The notes beneath the pieces are model-generated. The model made no database searches. It was not told where the DNA came from and saw only the letters and a program-made list of their open reading frames with translations. This document shows, piece by piece, positions 1-11,729 of a stretch of DNA of 64,000 nucleotides. Location of the stretch: NCBI GenBank assembly GCA_003339415.1, contig PDHQ01000151.1, positions 19,766-83,765 on the forward strand. Direction: 5' to 3'. Each line of letters starts with the position of its first letter. Position 1 is the first letter of the stretch. The stretch is from Ophiocordyceps camponoti-saundersi (nom. inval.). Lineage: Eukaryota > Ascomycota > Sordariomycetes > Hypocreales > Ophiocordycipitaceae. Position numbers and translations under genes: made by a program.

Positions 1-1410
1 GTTTTATTATATAAAGTTAAGTAGTATATAAGGAATCTTATAAGAAACTTTAAAATAAACTTAAACGCGTATTAAATTACGTTTAATATATTTACCTTTT
101 TAAGCTAGTAAAAGGTATTAGCCTTTCTCTTATTTATATAAATATTAATTAAGAGAGTTTAAAACTTAGCTTTTAAATAATAAACTAAGATTATTTTAAA
201 AGCGCTAAAAATAATATATAAGTATTATAATTAAGCGGGGCTTATAATTTTTATAAAGCTTAAGAGGTTCTTAGCTTTTAAGGTAATATATAAAAAGTAA
301 TAAAAGTATAAGATATTAAAAATTATATAACTTTTATATATAGCTTTTTAGCTTAAGAGAGGGTATAACCTTAAGTAGATATAATTAAGATATTAAGGGC
401 GAGATTTTATTTAAAGTGTTTATTATATATAGTTTAAATATATACTTTTTAATATAGTTATTTATAAACTTAAACGCTTAGTAAGCGCGCTTTAGAGATA
501 AGGTAAATTTTATATATACTTAGCTTAATTATATATTATTTTAAGTAACGTTTCTTAGAAAAATATATTAATTTGCTCTTATTTAGCTTAAAAGCTATAT
601 TATAATCCTAAGCTTACTTCTTATAAATACGCTACGCTAACTAAAGATATTTTATAATTATAATAATATTTAGCTTAATATTAAAAAGGTTTATATTATT
701 AGTAAACTTAATAACTTCTAGCTTAGGTTTATATTCTAATTATTAGTAAAGTAGCGTTATATAAAGGATAAAAAGTATAATAAAAAGCGAGGAGCTTTAA
801 AAAACTTTAATCTAAACTAGGAAAGGTGCCGAAATCTATCTATTAAAGCGTAAGTATAAGAAATAATAGTTAAAATAGCTTTATAAAAAAGTTTAAATCT
901 AAGTAAGGTACTTTATATATATAAGCTTATAAAGTAATTTATTATAATAAATAGTATTAAAAGCTTTCTTTATATTAAGTTATAAGAAAAAAGTAACTTT
1001 TTTCCTAGCTTAAATAGCTTAAATAAGTTCTATAATTATAAGAATAACTAATTCTATTAACTTATTCTATTTATTACTTATCTAACTATTAAGAAGGAGC
1101 TAGTATAGTTAGTAATATTAAATAATTATTTACTTATAATTAACTTAAGTACTTTATTAAGGTAATATAAAAGGGAGATTAGCTTATAGCTACTAGCTTA
1201 CTAGTAAACTTTTAGCTTTTTACTTTATTTATATAATATAATTATAATAATAATATAAAGTTAACTTATAAAGTAGCTAAGCTAAAAGTAAGTATAAAAA
1301 ATATAAATAAGCTATATATAAAAAACTAAGTAATATATCTTAAAAAAGCTAGTTAGGATTTAGTTTAACTTAGTCGCTTTTTATAATAATATAATATAAA
1401 AAGTAGCTTA
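1..1410. other. Unassigned decayed AT-rich DNA left of element G2
   Basis: No gene, terminal repeat or recognisable protein motif was found on either strand. The stretch shows the same CpA/TpG depletion as its surroundings, so it is almost certainly RIP-mutated repeat sequence. Because G2 is flanked by the duplication aatat, this DNA was originally continuous with position 47433 onward and belongs to the outer host of the nest, possibly the upstream part of element V or another dead element. Confidence 0.4.
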
Positions 1411-1415
1411 AATAT

Positions 1416-1696
1416 TATTATATACTAGCACTTATAAGGATTTCCCTTAAGATATTTTACGGTAATTTCTAAGGATTTTTAATTATAGTTACATAACTTA
1501 TAAAAACCTTATTATAAAATTACCTAAAAAAAACCTTAAGAGAAATTACTAGGAAATATAATCGCTTCCTTATTTATTATTTTACTATGCCCTCTCCTAC
1601 TCTTATTAGTATATGCCCTTATATAATTTATTAAGATTTTACTTATAAAAGCTTTTCTTTTTTCTTTTCCTTTCTCCTTAGCTTAGAATCTTTATT
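1416..1696 (+). repeat. G2 5' LTR, first part
   Basis: Aligns base by base with the reverse complement of the two G1 LTRs (30970-31294 and 36586-36910) and with the G2 3' LTR. It is cut by W: ttatt at 1692-1696 is repeated at 20549-20553, after which the LTR resumes. The two parts add to about 327 bp against 325 bp in G1. Confidence 0.88.
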
Positions 1697-2305
1697 TATT
1701 AATACGGGATATATAATAATAGGACGTGTAATAATACTTTTATAAATTACTTAACTTTTTATAATATTTTATTAAGATTTCCCCCCTTAGGATTTTACTT
1801 AGATTTCTCCTAAAAACTTTATTACCTTTATGCTTAGGAAATTATTAAGATTTCCTCTTAAGATTTCTTTATAATAACTCTTAAGATTTTACTAAGATTT
1901 CCTACTAAATCTAGTATTAAAATATACCTTTAAAAATCTCCGGATTTTACTAGAAAATCTTTATATATTAAGAAATTACTATATATTAAAAAATCTCCGT
2001 TTTATTAATATATACGGAAATCACTATAAAATCCTCTTAGGTAGATATTTTTAAGATTATATTAAAAAATCTTCCTTAAGCTTTTAGCTATATAATTAGC
2101 TTAGTATTTTTTTAAATAATAATATAAATTCTTTTATAATTATTATTTTAATTCTTAAAAGACTTTTACTTATATTTATACTTTTTATAATAGCTATTCT
2201 ATTATTTTATAATTAATAGCTAGCTTATCTCCCTTTTTTATATATTATATTTAATAGCTAGCTTAATATATATACTTACTAAAAGATTATATATATAAGT
2301 ATATA
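1697..2305 (+). repeat. W 5' LTR (609 bp)
   Basis: Pairs over its whole length with 19940-20548. Differences are mostly C/T and G/A. Starts tattaatacggg and ends agtatata, consistent with TG...CA ends before RIP. Confidence 0.92.
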
Positions 2306-4678
2306 TTTACTAGTAATAATTCTATATTTTACTAATTTATAAATCTCTAATTATTAAGGTAATAAGTTAAACCTAAAATATTTTTACTAATAAGATTTTA
2401 TAAGTATAAATCTTTAGCTTAGAAGAAAGCTTTATTATATTTATTACTTTACCTTAGCTATATATTATTTCTTAACCCCTAAACTTCTTAAAGTAATTAA
2501 AGAAGAAGTTATAGCTAGGAAAGAAAAAGCTTATATTTTTAATATTTATAAAAAAGCTAAGAAACCTTATCTTTTTAAAAGTAAATTTCCTTTTTTATAA
2601 TATAAAGAAATAAGGCTAGTTAGAAAATACTTACTATATTAGGATAATTCCTAAAAAACTAAGTTACTTACTATAATTAATTATTTCTTAACTAATCTAA
2701 ACGCGGTTATAAACTATAATTAACTATTTAAATAAGTAAATTAATTAAAATATATATTAAATAGTATCTCTTATTTACTTAGAATTCTTTTAGAAAACTA
2801 GCTATCTTTTATTTAAAAATACTTTTAAATTATAAGTAATATTAAAAATAAAAGTAAATAACCCGCCTTATAAAAGGAAAATAGTAAGAATACTAAGCTC
2901 CTCTTTTAAGAAAAAGGTAAGAAAAAAGCTAAGTTCTCTTTATTAGATAAAAGTAAGAAAACCTCTACGCTATAAGAATTCTCTTTAAAAGGAGAACCCT
3001 TTACCCCGAAGAAGAATATTTTAAGGAAATAATATTTTTTAAATCCTTTTATAATATTATTTAATTCCGGAAAACCTCCTTTACTTTTCTTAGAAAAGGA
3101 AAAATTAGTATAAATAGTTAATAAAGTACTTTACTCTTATAATATTATACCTTAAATCTTAGATTACCCCGGATATATTAACTTAAAAAATAATTTATAA
3201 TTATATAATTAATTAAACTTATAAAAACTATTTAGGTAATAAGTTTAGCTATAAGCTAAAAATATTAAATAGTTTAAGCTAGCTAATATTTTTAATATTA
3301 CTTTTAATTAAATTAAGGAAACTAATTAAATTATTATTTATTAAAATACTAACTAATTTATAAACGCTTTAAAATAAGTTATAGCTTAAAGTAAAGATTA
3401 TATAAATAAACTTATATAACTTATTCCCTTTTTTTTTAGAAATTATATTATAAAATAATATTCCGAAGATTTAAATTTATAGATTAAACTAGAATTTACT
3501 TTTCCTAATCTTAGAATCTAAAAATAAGTAAAAGCTTTATAGAAAAAGTTTACTATTTAACTTAATATTATTACTTTTATTATATAAAAATAAAGCTTTA
3601 TATTTTAAAATATACTTACTAAAAAAGATTTCTAATTATAAATATTAAAAATAAAAAATAGCTTAGGTAGCTTTTTATTTTAAATAATCTATACTAATAA
3701 TTATCTTTTCCTAACTTAATATTTTTCTTTAAGAAACTTTCTAATAGCTAACTAGCGAAAATACCTTAAATAACTAAGTATATAAATATAAATAACTTAT
3801 TCCGAACTTTTAAACTAAGCTAATAAGAGGAACTTAAGGTATTTTTTAAAATAACGCTACTTAATACGTAGCTTTAAGTAAGTTACTTTAATAAAAATAT
3901 AAAATAAATAATTTTAAGGAGAAATCCCCGCGAAATTTAAACTGCTAACTAAAATATAAACTAAATAACTTTTTTAGAAAGCTAATAAATAATACTTAAA
4001 AACCTTTTAATAAAAACGTTAAGTTTAAAATAAAGATAAAGTAGCTTTTCCCTAAGAAAAATAAAGAAGGCTTAAAAGGTAATCTTATTTTTATTAACTT
4101 TACTTATAAATTCGTAAATTAAGACCCTAATATAAATAGAGTTTTTACTATCTTTTTAGAAATATATAATATTATCCTTAATATCTTAAAATAGCTTTTA
4201 AGAGGCGAAGATAACTTCTTTAAAATATTTAAAAATAAATAACTAGCTAATAACTTATATTATTTTATTTTAGATTCTAAAAAATATAAGATAAAACCTT
4301 TTAATATTATTAAAAACTTTTTTCTTAAAAACTTTCCTATTATTAAAGCTACTTTATAAATAACTAATTTTCTTTTAAAATAAGTTTCCTATTTCTCCTA
4401 TATAAAGATTTTAATATTTAGTAAGAATAAACCTTTTAACGCTATAAAAATATATATTAATATTAAAGTAAATAAATCCCTTATTAGGAAAAACTTACTT
4501 AATAGATTTAATAATATTAATTATAGTTTAATAATAGTTTAAAGCTTAAATAATATTAAATTAGCCTTAACTTATAATTAAGCTACCTTTACTTTATATA
4601 TTATTAATAAAATCGATAATAAGTTTTACTTTAATAAGTTTAAAGCTAGCGCTTAAGTTATTAAGTATTTTCTTACTA
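2306..4678 (+). pseudogene. W gag-like region (decayed)
   Basis: Lies between the W 5' LTR and insertion Y1, upstream of the W pol, where a Ty3/Gypsy gag is expected. The frames are broken by many TAA/TAG codons. What can be read is lysine-rich, for example the stretch at about 2870-3010, as in nucleic-acid-binding gag C-termini, but no CCHC knuckle could be placed with confidence. The product would form the capsid-like particle that packages element RNA. The assignment rests on position more than on motifs. The last 16 bp (aagtattttcttacta, 4663-4678) are the target duplicated by Y1. Confidence 0.45.
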
Positions 4679-6575
4679 AGTAATAGATCTTTAAATAATT
4701 AACTTTTATATATATTACGGATTTTACGCTTATAGCGACGCGGATATAGATTTTTTATTTTTATATTATAAGTAGACTCCGCTTTTTTTATTACCTTATA
4801 GCGATAGCTAGCTACGCTTAAAATAACTTTAAGGGGGAGGGTAATATTATATAAGTTAATTATAACTGCGAAAATTTTTTATTTAGAATATAGCTTTACT
4901 TTAAATTATAATAATCTTAAACTTAAGAGTTTATTATATTTATTACCTTATTAGAAATTAAAGTAAATATTAATAAAATTATTTTAAGAAATATTTTTAT
5001 TTTTATATAAGTAATTATTAAATAAGTAATAAAGTTTAAAAAAGTTTAAGAAGATACCCTTTTTATTTTAACTTTATTAGTTAATAATATCTTCTTAACT
5101 ATTATAGCTATAATTTCCTCTCTTTTCTATAATTTTTAAAAAAGCGGAACTTTTTTAATATAAGCTATAGTTATAGCTAAGGTGCTAAAAAAATTATTAA
5201 AAAATAAGTTTTTAAGTAATATAAGCGATAGCTTATAATTTATTTTAACTTTATAGCTACTCCGCTTTAAGTTTAAAGCTTTAAAGTAATTATAATAAGT
5301 ATTAATTATAAACTTTATAAATAAAGCTAAGCTTTTATAATAAGGAAATTACTTAGTAGTAATATTATAATAATATTTTAAGATATTATTTATAAGCTTT
5401 AATCTAATTTAAAGTAGCTTTATATTACTTTTAAAAAAAGTATATTTAATTAATAAAGGTTATACTCTTATCGTAAAAAAAGTATTAGCGTAAGCTTTAT
5501 AATAAGGCGGTAAGGAAGCTTTTTAAAAGGAGATTAAGTTATTAAATAAAGTTTTAATAATATAATTATATACGAAAAAATATTATTCTAAAACTTAGCG
5601 CAGTTTCTTAATAATTATTATCGATAATATAGCGAATATAAACTAAATTTATAATAAAAGTATAATAATATAAGTAAAGATTTTTAATATTAAACTATAT
5701 ACGCTAAAAATCTAACTTTAATAATATTTTAGATATTATTAACTTAAATATATTACTAAATATTATATAGTAAAGCTAGAATATAATAAATATTTTACCG
5801 CTTTATATATAAAAAGTAAGCCCGCTTACTTTATAGCTTATAAAAAAACTATATTATTACTTTTTTTATTAATAATTTTACTTAAAGTAAAGTTAACTTT
5901 ACCTTAAAATAAAAGCGGTATAAGATTAAGCGAAAGATATATATATTACTTAATTTTAAAAGTTTATAAACTAAAACTTTATATATACCGCCCCTCCTCC
6001 CCTTTTAGCACTAGTTAGAAATTTTTAAATTAGTAATAGCTAAAGTAGAAATATTAAAAAGTAAATATAGCTATACCCTCTCCTTTAACTTTAACTCCGC
6101 ACTTATCTATAACTTTACTATAATAATTTAGCTATTTTTTAAAATTAGCTATTATAAAATCTATTATAAGATAATAAAACTTTTATATATACTTAAGCTA
6201 CGCTAATAAGGCCTTAATAAATTAAATTATTAAAGCTATTTTAATTAAATATAAGGATTTAGTTTATAATAATAATAATAGCTAAGAGGATAAGTAAGCT
6301 ATATAGATTTTATACTAAACCTAGTTTACGCGTACTTTTATTACCGTAAAGTGCGCTTTAAAGAAAATATTAGCTTTTAAATTATTAGTTAATATCTAAC
6401 TTATAAAATATATAGAGTGCTAGGTGCGGATAAGGTTTAACTTAAAGCTAAGGTAATACTTAAAGGAAGGGTTTTACTCCGGGTTCTTTAGTTTTTCCCC
6501 CTTTTAGAATATATATAAGATAGTTCTAAGCTATATAAAGTATATTAGTATATATATTATTATTATTATTATTAT
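4679..6575 (+). mobile_element. Y1: ORF1-only retroposon in W
   Basis: Flanked by a perfect 16-bp duplication, aagtattttcttacta, at 4663-4678 and 6576-6591. It ends in a short TTA-type tail (6556-6575). Long variable duplications and a simple-repeat tail are hallmarks of target-primed reverse transcription, the LINE mechanism, not of LTR or DNA elements. It matches Y2 and Y3, which lie on the opposite strand. Y1 has about 20 extra bases at its 5' end compared with them, so the 5' end is not fixed. No reverse transcriptase or endonuclease motif was found in the 1.9 kb. Confidence 0.85.
5000..5900 (+). pseudogene. Y1 ORF1-like zinc-knuckle protein (decayed)
   Basis: Two CCHC-type knuckles can be read in one frame if Tyr is allowed for Cys or His (TGT/TGC and CAT/CAC become TAT/TAC by RIP). 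The first, 5725-5766, has the spacing C-x2-C-x4-H-x4-C and reads YFRYY*LKYITKYY. The second, 5782-5829, has C-x2-C-x4-H-x6-C. The sequence just before the knuckles resembles the C-terminal part of LINE ORF1 proteins of fungi. In live elements this protein binds element RNA and forms the ribonucleoprotein. The N-terminal limit is not resolved. Knuckle spacing is preserved in Y2 (26760-26801) and Y3 (56008-56049). Confidence 0.6.
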
Positions 6576-6591
6576 AAGTATTTTCTTACTA

Positions 6592-9500
6592 GAGTTTTAT
6601 AAAGATAAGGGTTTTTAATTTCTTATAAAATTAATATTTTTAACTTTAAATAAAAGCTTTAAATTTAACTTTATAAAAGAATATATATTAAATATTATTT
6701 TACTTATAAAGGACTAGCTATTTATAAATATATAATAGCTATTTTAATAATAATAATTTTTTTTTAATAAGCACGATTTTAGCACTAATTAAAGATCCTC
6801 CTAAAGATCGTAACTTTATTTTTTTTCCTAACTTTTATTTTCTCTCTAGTTTAATTATTTATAATTATTTTTATTTAACTATTTTTAACTTAAATAATAA
6901 GCTAATCTTTTTTAAATAGAAAGAAAAGGTTAATATTATATTAAATCTTAATAATTAATTCTCTTTTATAATTCCTTAATAAATTACTAAAAGGGACTCC
7001 TTAAATAACCTTAATAAGCGTTTAATACTAAACTTTTTTTTAAATTAGATAATATTATTTAATAAAATTAATATTAATTTACCTCTTATTAATATCTTAA
7101 ATCTAAGTTAATTATATTAATTAAGTATTTCTAAAATATTTAATATTTTAAAAATTAAGGGAGAGTATAGCGTTAAAATTTATATTTTTAATTTTTAGTT
7201 ATTTAGAAAAGTAAAATAGCTATATAATTCCTTTTTAAAATTATAAGAAAATATTAAACTAATTAATCTACCCTTAAAATATTATTTAAAGATCCCCCTT
7301 ATTAATAATTAATATAAGAAAAAAACTTAGTTTATATTATTATTTACTAAATAAACTTAACTAGGATTTCCTTAATAGAAAATATAATAATATATATTTA
7401 TAAGGTAAAATAAAATAGACGCTTAAAGCTTTACCTTTCGCTAGCTTATATTTTATTATTTAGAGAAAAAGTAAACTATATATTATTAATAACTTATAAG
7501 CTTTAAATAATATAGCTATTCTTAATATATATCTAATACCTCTCTCTTAAAATATAATATATAAGTTAGTAAGTAAAAAGGTTATTTTTATTATTAATAC
7601 TTAAAGCTTTTTTTATTAATTTCTTATTTATTTAGATTATTAAAAGCGGTTTATAATTACTTCTTACTATAAATTAAAAAAGGCTATAATTACTCTTATA
7701 AGGTATAAAAATTCGCTTACTTATATATAAAGATTTATCGATTATATTTTCTAACTATATAAAATATATACTGCTAAATATATTAATAATATAATAATTT
7801 TTTTTAATATTTTAAAAGATTATATTAAGTATCTAACTATATTATTTAATCTTTTTTATTAATATAAGTCTTTCTTTTTCTACTCTTAAGTTATTCTTTT
7901 ATTACTTATTTATAAAAATATTAAAATACTACGTTAATAGATTTATATTAATAAATACTTAATTTTAAGTAAAAGCTTTATAAGATATTAAGTTTCCTAA
8001 TACTTTATAATATTTTAAGTAATAAATTAGATTAGTTAGATAGATAAAATATCTTATTCCTTATTTTATATAATAAATTAACTTTTTTTAGAAATATAAA
8101 ATAATAATATTTTAAAAAAAATAGGAAAATAAAGTACCTATTACTAAACTAAAAAGAAATACTTTTACCTCTTAGTTTAAAATTATCCTAATAAAGGAAG
8201 AAACTAATTATTTTAATAATATTAATAATACTTTTTATAATAATATTACTTTTAGTTAGTTTTTTCTTAATTATTAACTTTTTTTATAAATTAATACCTT
8301 TTAAGAGAATAGTTTTATAGCTTATCTTTTCTATATTAATAATAAGGAATCTTAGAAACTATCTTTAGCTTTATTTTAATAATTTATTAAACTTATTTAC
8401 TATTTTAGTTATATATTTAAATTAGCTAAAATTAGATACTAGCTAATTAAACTTAAAATTTTTTATTTAGTTTAAGCTTATTATAAACTCTAAACTTATT
8501 TAATTAAAACTTAGAAACTAAAAATTATAATTTTTATAAATTATATCGTAATTTCGGTAATTATAAAATAAACCTCTTTTTTTACTATTAGTATAAAGAG
8601 TAATAATTACCTTACTCTTACTTCTTAATTTTTAAATTAATACTTTTTTAAATTTTAATATATCCTTAATATTTTTAATATTCTTATAAACTCTCTTTTA
8701 CGCCTCTTTTTAAAAGTAGCTTTAAAAAAAAGATAAGGAAAACTTAAAGATATCTAGAAAAATTATATTAATTAGGAGTATACGCTTATTTTCTTAAAAG
8801 CTATTCTTAATAACGCTTTCTAATATAAGATTTCCGAAAAATATCTCCTTAATATATAATAATCTAAAATCTTAAAATAACTTAAAAATAAAGATTTTTA
8901 GGAAAAACTTACTTTTATCTAAGTAAATAGCTTATTATATCTTAAAAATATTAATAATTAATAATAACTTTATATTCTTAAAAACTACGCTAAAGAAATT
9001 ACTTTTAAATATTTTTTTTATAAATTTTATACTAGCTAAAGATATATATAAGCTAAACTTTTTTTTAGTTTTATTATTTCCTAATTAAAAAAAAGATTAA
9101 TAATTTTATAAATAAATATAATATTTATAAATAAAATTAAACTAATAAATAAGCTTTTTTAAGGAAATAGTTTTTATTTATTTTTTAGCGATTCCCTTTT
9201 ATATAATTATAATAAACTTTATTATTAAACTCCTTTTAATCTTTTTAGAAAACTTACTTTAGTTTAAACTTAAAAAAAAGTTTTATAATACTTTTTTTAT
9301 TATTACTAATAAATTCTTAAAAATATATATTTTAACCTTTAAATATAATTACTTTACCGCCGAAGAATAAGCTTAGTAATTATATAATAAGCTTACTTAT
9401 TATAACTAAAAACTCCTAAAATAAATTATCTCTAATTAGGATTTAAAATTTATATCTACGCTTTAAAGGATTTTATAGTTTACTTTTAGTATTAAACTTT

Positions 9501-10034
9501 TAATATTAACTATATATTACTTATAAACTAATAATTTATTTAAAAGATAAAATTAAATTATTAAAATCGCTTTTAGATTTTTCGCTACTAATTTCCTAAT
9601 AAAATAATAAATTAATACCTTACCGGCTTTTTAATTTTTACTTAATAACTCCTTTTTTTTAGTTATTAAAACTATACTAAGTAAATTATTTATTAAATTC
9701 CGAATAAATAATAATCTCTATTCTCTAAGTAATTAAGTTTTCTTTAAATTTAAGGAAATATTAAAAAATAAGGTAATTATCTTTATTACTTATACTTAAG
9801 CTATAATAAAAAAATAATATAATAAAAAGTATTAGAAGCTTAAGTTTAAGCCTAGCGATTAGGTTTAGCTAAAATTTAGAAAAAGATATTTTATTTTTAA
9901 TAAATAAGTAGCGAAGCTTTCGGAATAGTAAAATTAGCCTTTTTATATAATTAAATAAATTAGTTATCTAGCTTATTAACTAAATTTTAATAATTTTATA
10001 AATATTTATCTTATTATATTAGTTATATAACTTT
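6592..10034 (+). pseudogene. W pol: reverse transcriptase to integrase (decayed)
   Basis: Continues the W interior after Y1. The reverse transcriptase lies at about 7400-8000. Its catalytic motif reads Y-I-N-N at 7779-7790, which is Y-I-D-D after allowing GAT to AAT, followed by IIIFFN, as in Ty3/Gypsy enzymes of the YVDDIVIFS type. RNase H and the integrase core should occupy 8000-9800 but were not resolved in detail. At about 9850-10030 the integrase C-terminal module is clear: V-W-L-F-R-K, then PFYIIK and SYLAY, matching the GPF/Y module of fungal chromoviruses. The element copied itself through RNA and integrated DNA into the nucleus. Stop codons occur throughout. Confidence 0.75.
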
Positions 10035-10119
10035 AACTAGCTAATATTTATATAAATTTAATTAAAACCTTTTATAAAAATAAGATAGGACCCGTTACTT
10101 AATCTTTCGCTCTTTACTA

Positions 10120-10265
10120 TATATTTATTACCGAGAAGGAGTTAATAGCGCTCGCGGCGGCTTCGGCCGGGGCCTAAGAGGTAGGTAACGCGCCTATAAT
10201 CGTAGATAAGGGTACGCGGGGACTAGGATAGTCCCTATAATACCCCTAATCTAGCTAAGGATAAT
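10120..10265 (+). promoter_or_regulatory. X4 5' untranslated region with conserved hairpin
   Basis: GC-rich segment just inside the 5' end. It contains gggactaggatagtccc (10219-10235), a 7-bp stem with a 3-base loop. The 6-bp core stem ggacta/tagtcc is retained in X2 (39186-39202), X1 (about 47210-47224) and X3 (about 63028-63042), while the loop differs. LINEs carry internal promoters in this region, so a promoter or RNA-binding role is possible. The stem contains no CpA or TpG, however, so retention alone does not prove function. Confidence 0.5.
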
Positions 10266-10269
10266 ATAA

Positions 10270-11520
10270 TAATAGCGTTAAAATAGGAGGAGAAGCGGAG
10301 TAAATATAAGACCTTTATAATAGTAATATAAAGGAAGCTTATAATAAACTAGCCGTGGTAATATTTACTATAGCGTTCTCCGACGCTTAAAATATTATAA
10401 TAGCTCTTAAAGCTAAACTTCGTAAGAAATTTATAACCCCCCTAAACTAAAATATTACCTAACTTTTATTTAAAATTATTAAGTTAATTAAGAAGATAGT
10501 TACTTAAGCTATATAGAAAGTACTCTTATAAACTATTAGCTTCGATATTAGTTTAACTTAGCTATTATAAGCTTTCGTAGCTATTACTAGCGGTATAATA
10601 GTTAAACCTATCCTTAGCTACTCCGATAAAGAAATTACTATATTTATAAAAAATATTATAATTAACGTAAATACCTTATAGCTAACCTTATAAAAGATCG
10701 TACGGGCCGTAAATATAGTATTAAAATATAAGGCTATATTAGCTATAAGATAACTCCTTAGTAAAGATATAATAATTATATTCTATCCGAAATATAAGAG
10801 ATAAGTAAGCTTAGTTAAGTAGATCTTTATTATCTTTAGTAAGGGGGCAGTTTATAGCTAGAAAACTTTCTTTATTATAGCGAAAGGAGTATAAGTAAGG
10901 GCTACTTATAATAACTAAAATATACTTTTATAATAAATTAAAAAATATAATAAAGTTAATATTACTTAAGTTTAAGCGCTTTAGCCTTATAATAAGGGAG
11001 CTATATATACTTATATTATCTTAGGAATTACTAATATAATAAATATTAATAAACTTATATAAAATAGCTTAATTATAAATATAAAAATCTCCTATATAAA
11101 AGTTTATAATAACGCGGTATAACTTTAATAATATTACTAATATTATTAATATAAATATATAGCGAAATACTACTAAAAATAGCTATATTATAAAATATAT
11201 ATAGCTATAATATACCCGAAAAAAGAGAGCGCGTATTTAGCCCTCGCTAAAACTAATATTAAAAACTATATCTTATATAAAAAAAACTATACCTTATAAT
11301 CCTAAAATTACCTTATTATAAAAATATATTAAAACTAAATATATAATAATTATATATATTAATTTTATAAGTTTTAAAACTACTCCTAGCTAACTTAATC
11401 TTAAACTAGTAATAGCTTTACTAAAATTTAATCTTAGAAGCGGTCGCGCGCGGCCTTTATATAGTTATAAGCTATACTTTACTTTAATATAAATAATAAG
11501 CTTACCTCGGTATCGAAGAG
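10270..11520 (+). pseudogene. X4 ORF1, gag-like zinc-knuckle protein (decayed)
   Basis: First frame of the LINE. A zinc knuckle with spacing C-x2-C-x3-H-x6-C is read at 11267-11311 when Tyr stands for Cys/His; the same knuckle is at 40234-40278 in X2, 61951-61995 in X3 and 46135-46179 in X1. The arrangement around it (K-G-N-H, A-x-W-S-x-D-C type) is typical of ORF1 proteins of fungal LINEs. A less regular first knuckle lies some 60 nt upstream. The protein would bind the element's RNA. The start codon is probably near 10270, where an ATG would now read ATA, but this is a guess. Confidence 0.65.
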
Positions 11521-11576
11521 GGGCTAAGGCGGGAGTAGCGCTACCCTTAAACCTTATAGCGGATAGGGTAGCGGCA

Positions 11577-11700
11577 GAGCTTAGGGAACCTATCTTCCCC
11601 CTTTTACCTTTTCCCCCTTTATTATACCCTCCTTTACCCCCTCCCCCGCCCCTCTTTCCGCCTTTTTTTTTACCCCGATATAATCGTAAACCTTTACCTC
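11577..11700 (+). other. X4 homopyrimidine tract between ORF1 and ORF2
   Basis: About 120 bases dominated by C and T with runs of C, directly before ORF2. The same tract occurs in X2 (about 40560-40660). As a purine-rich strand it occurs in X3 (about 61555-61670) and X1 (about 45760-45860). It survived because C followed by C or T is a poor RIP target. A role in ORF2 translation or reverse-transcription pausing is conceivable but unsupported. Confidence 0.6.
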
Positions 11701-11729
11701 CTTTACTCCTAATAAAAATTAAAACCTTT

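Noticed and set aside
1416..1696. Position 1416-1696 as a solo LTR
   Set aside because: The LTR resumes at 20554 after W, and a full G interior and 3' LTR follow, so it is the 5' LTR of a complete element.
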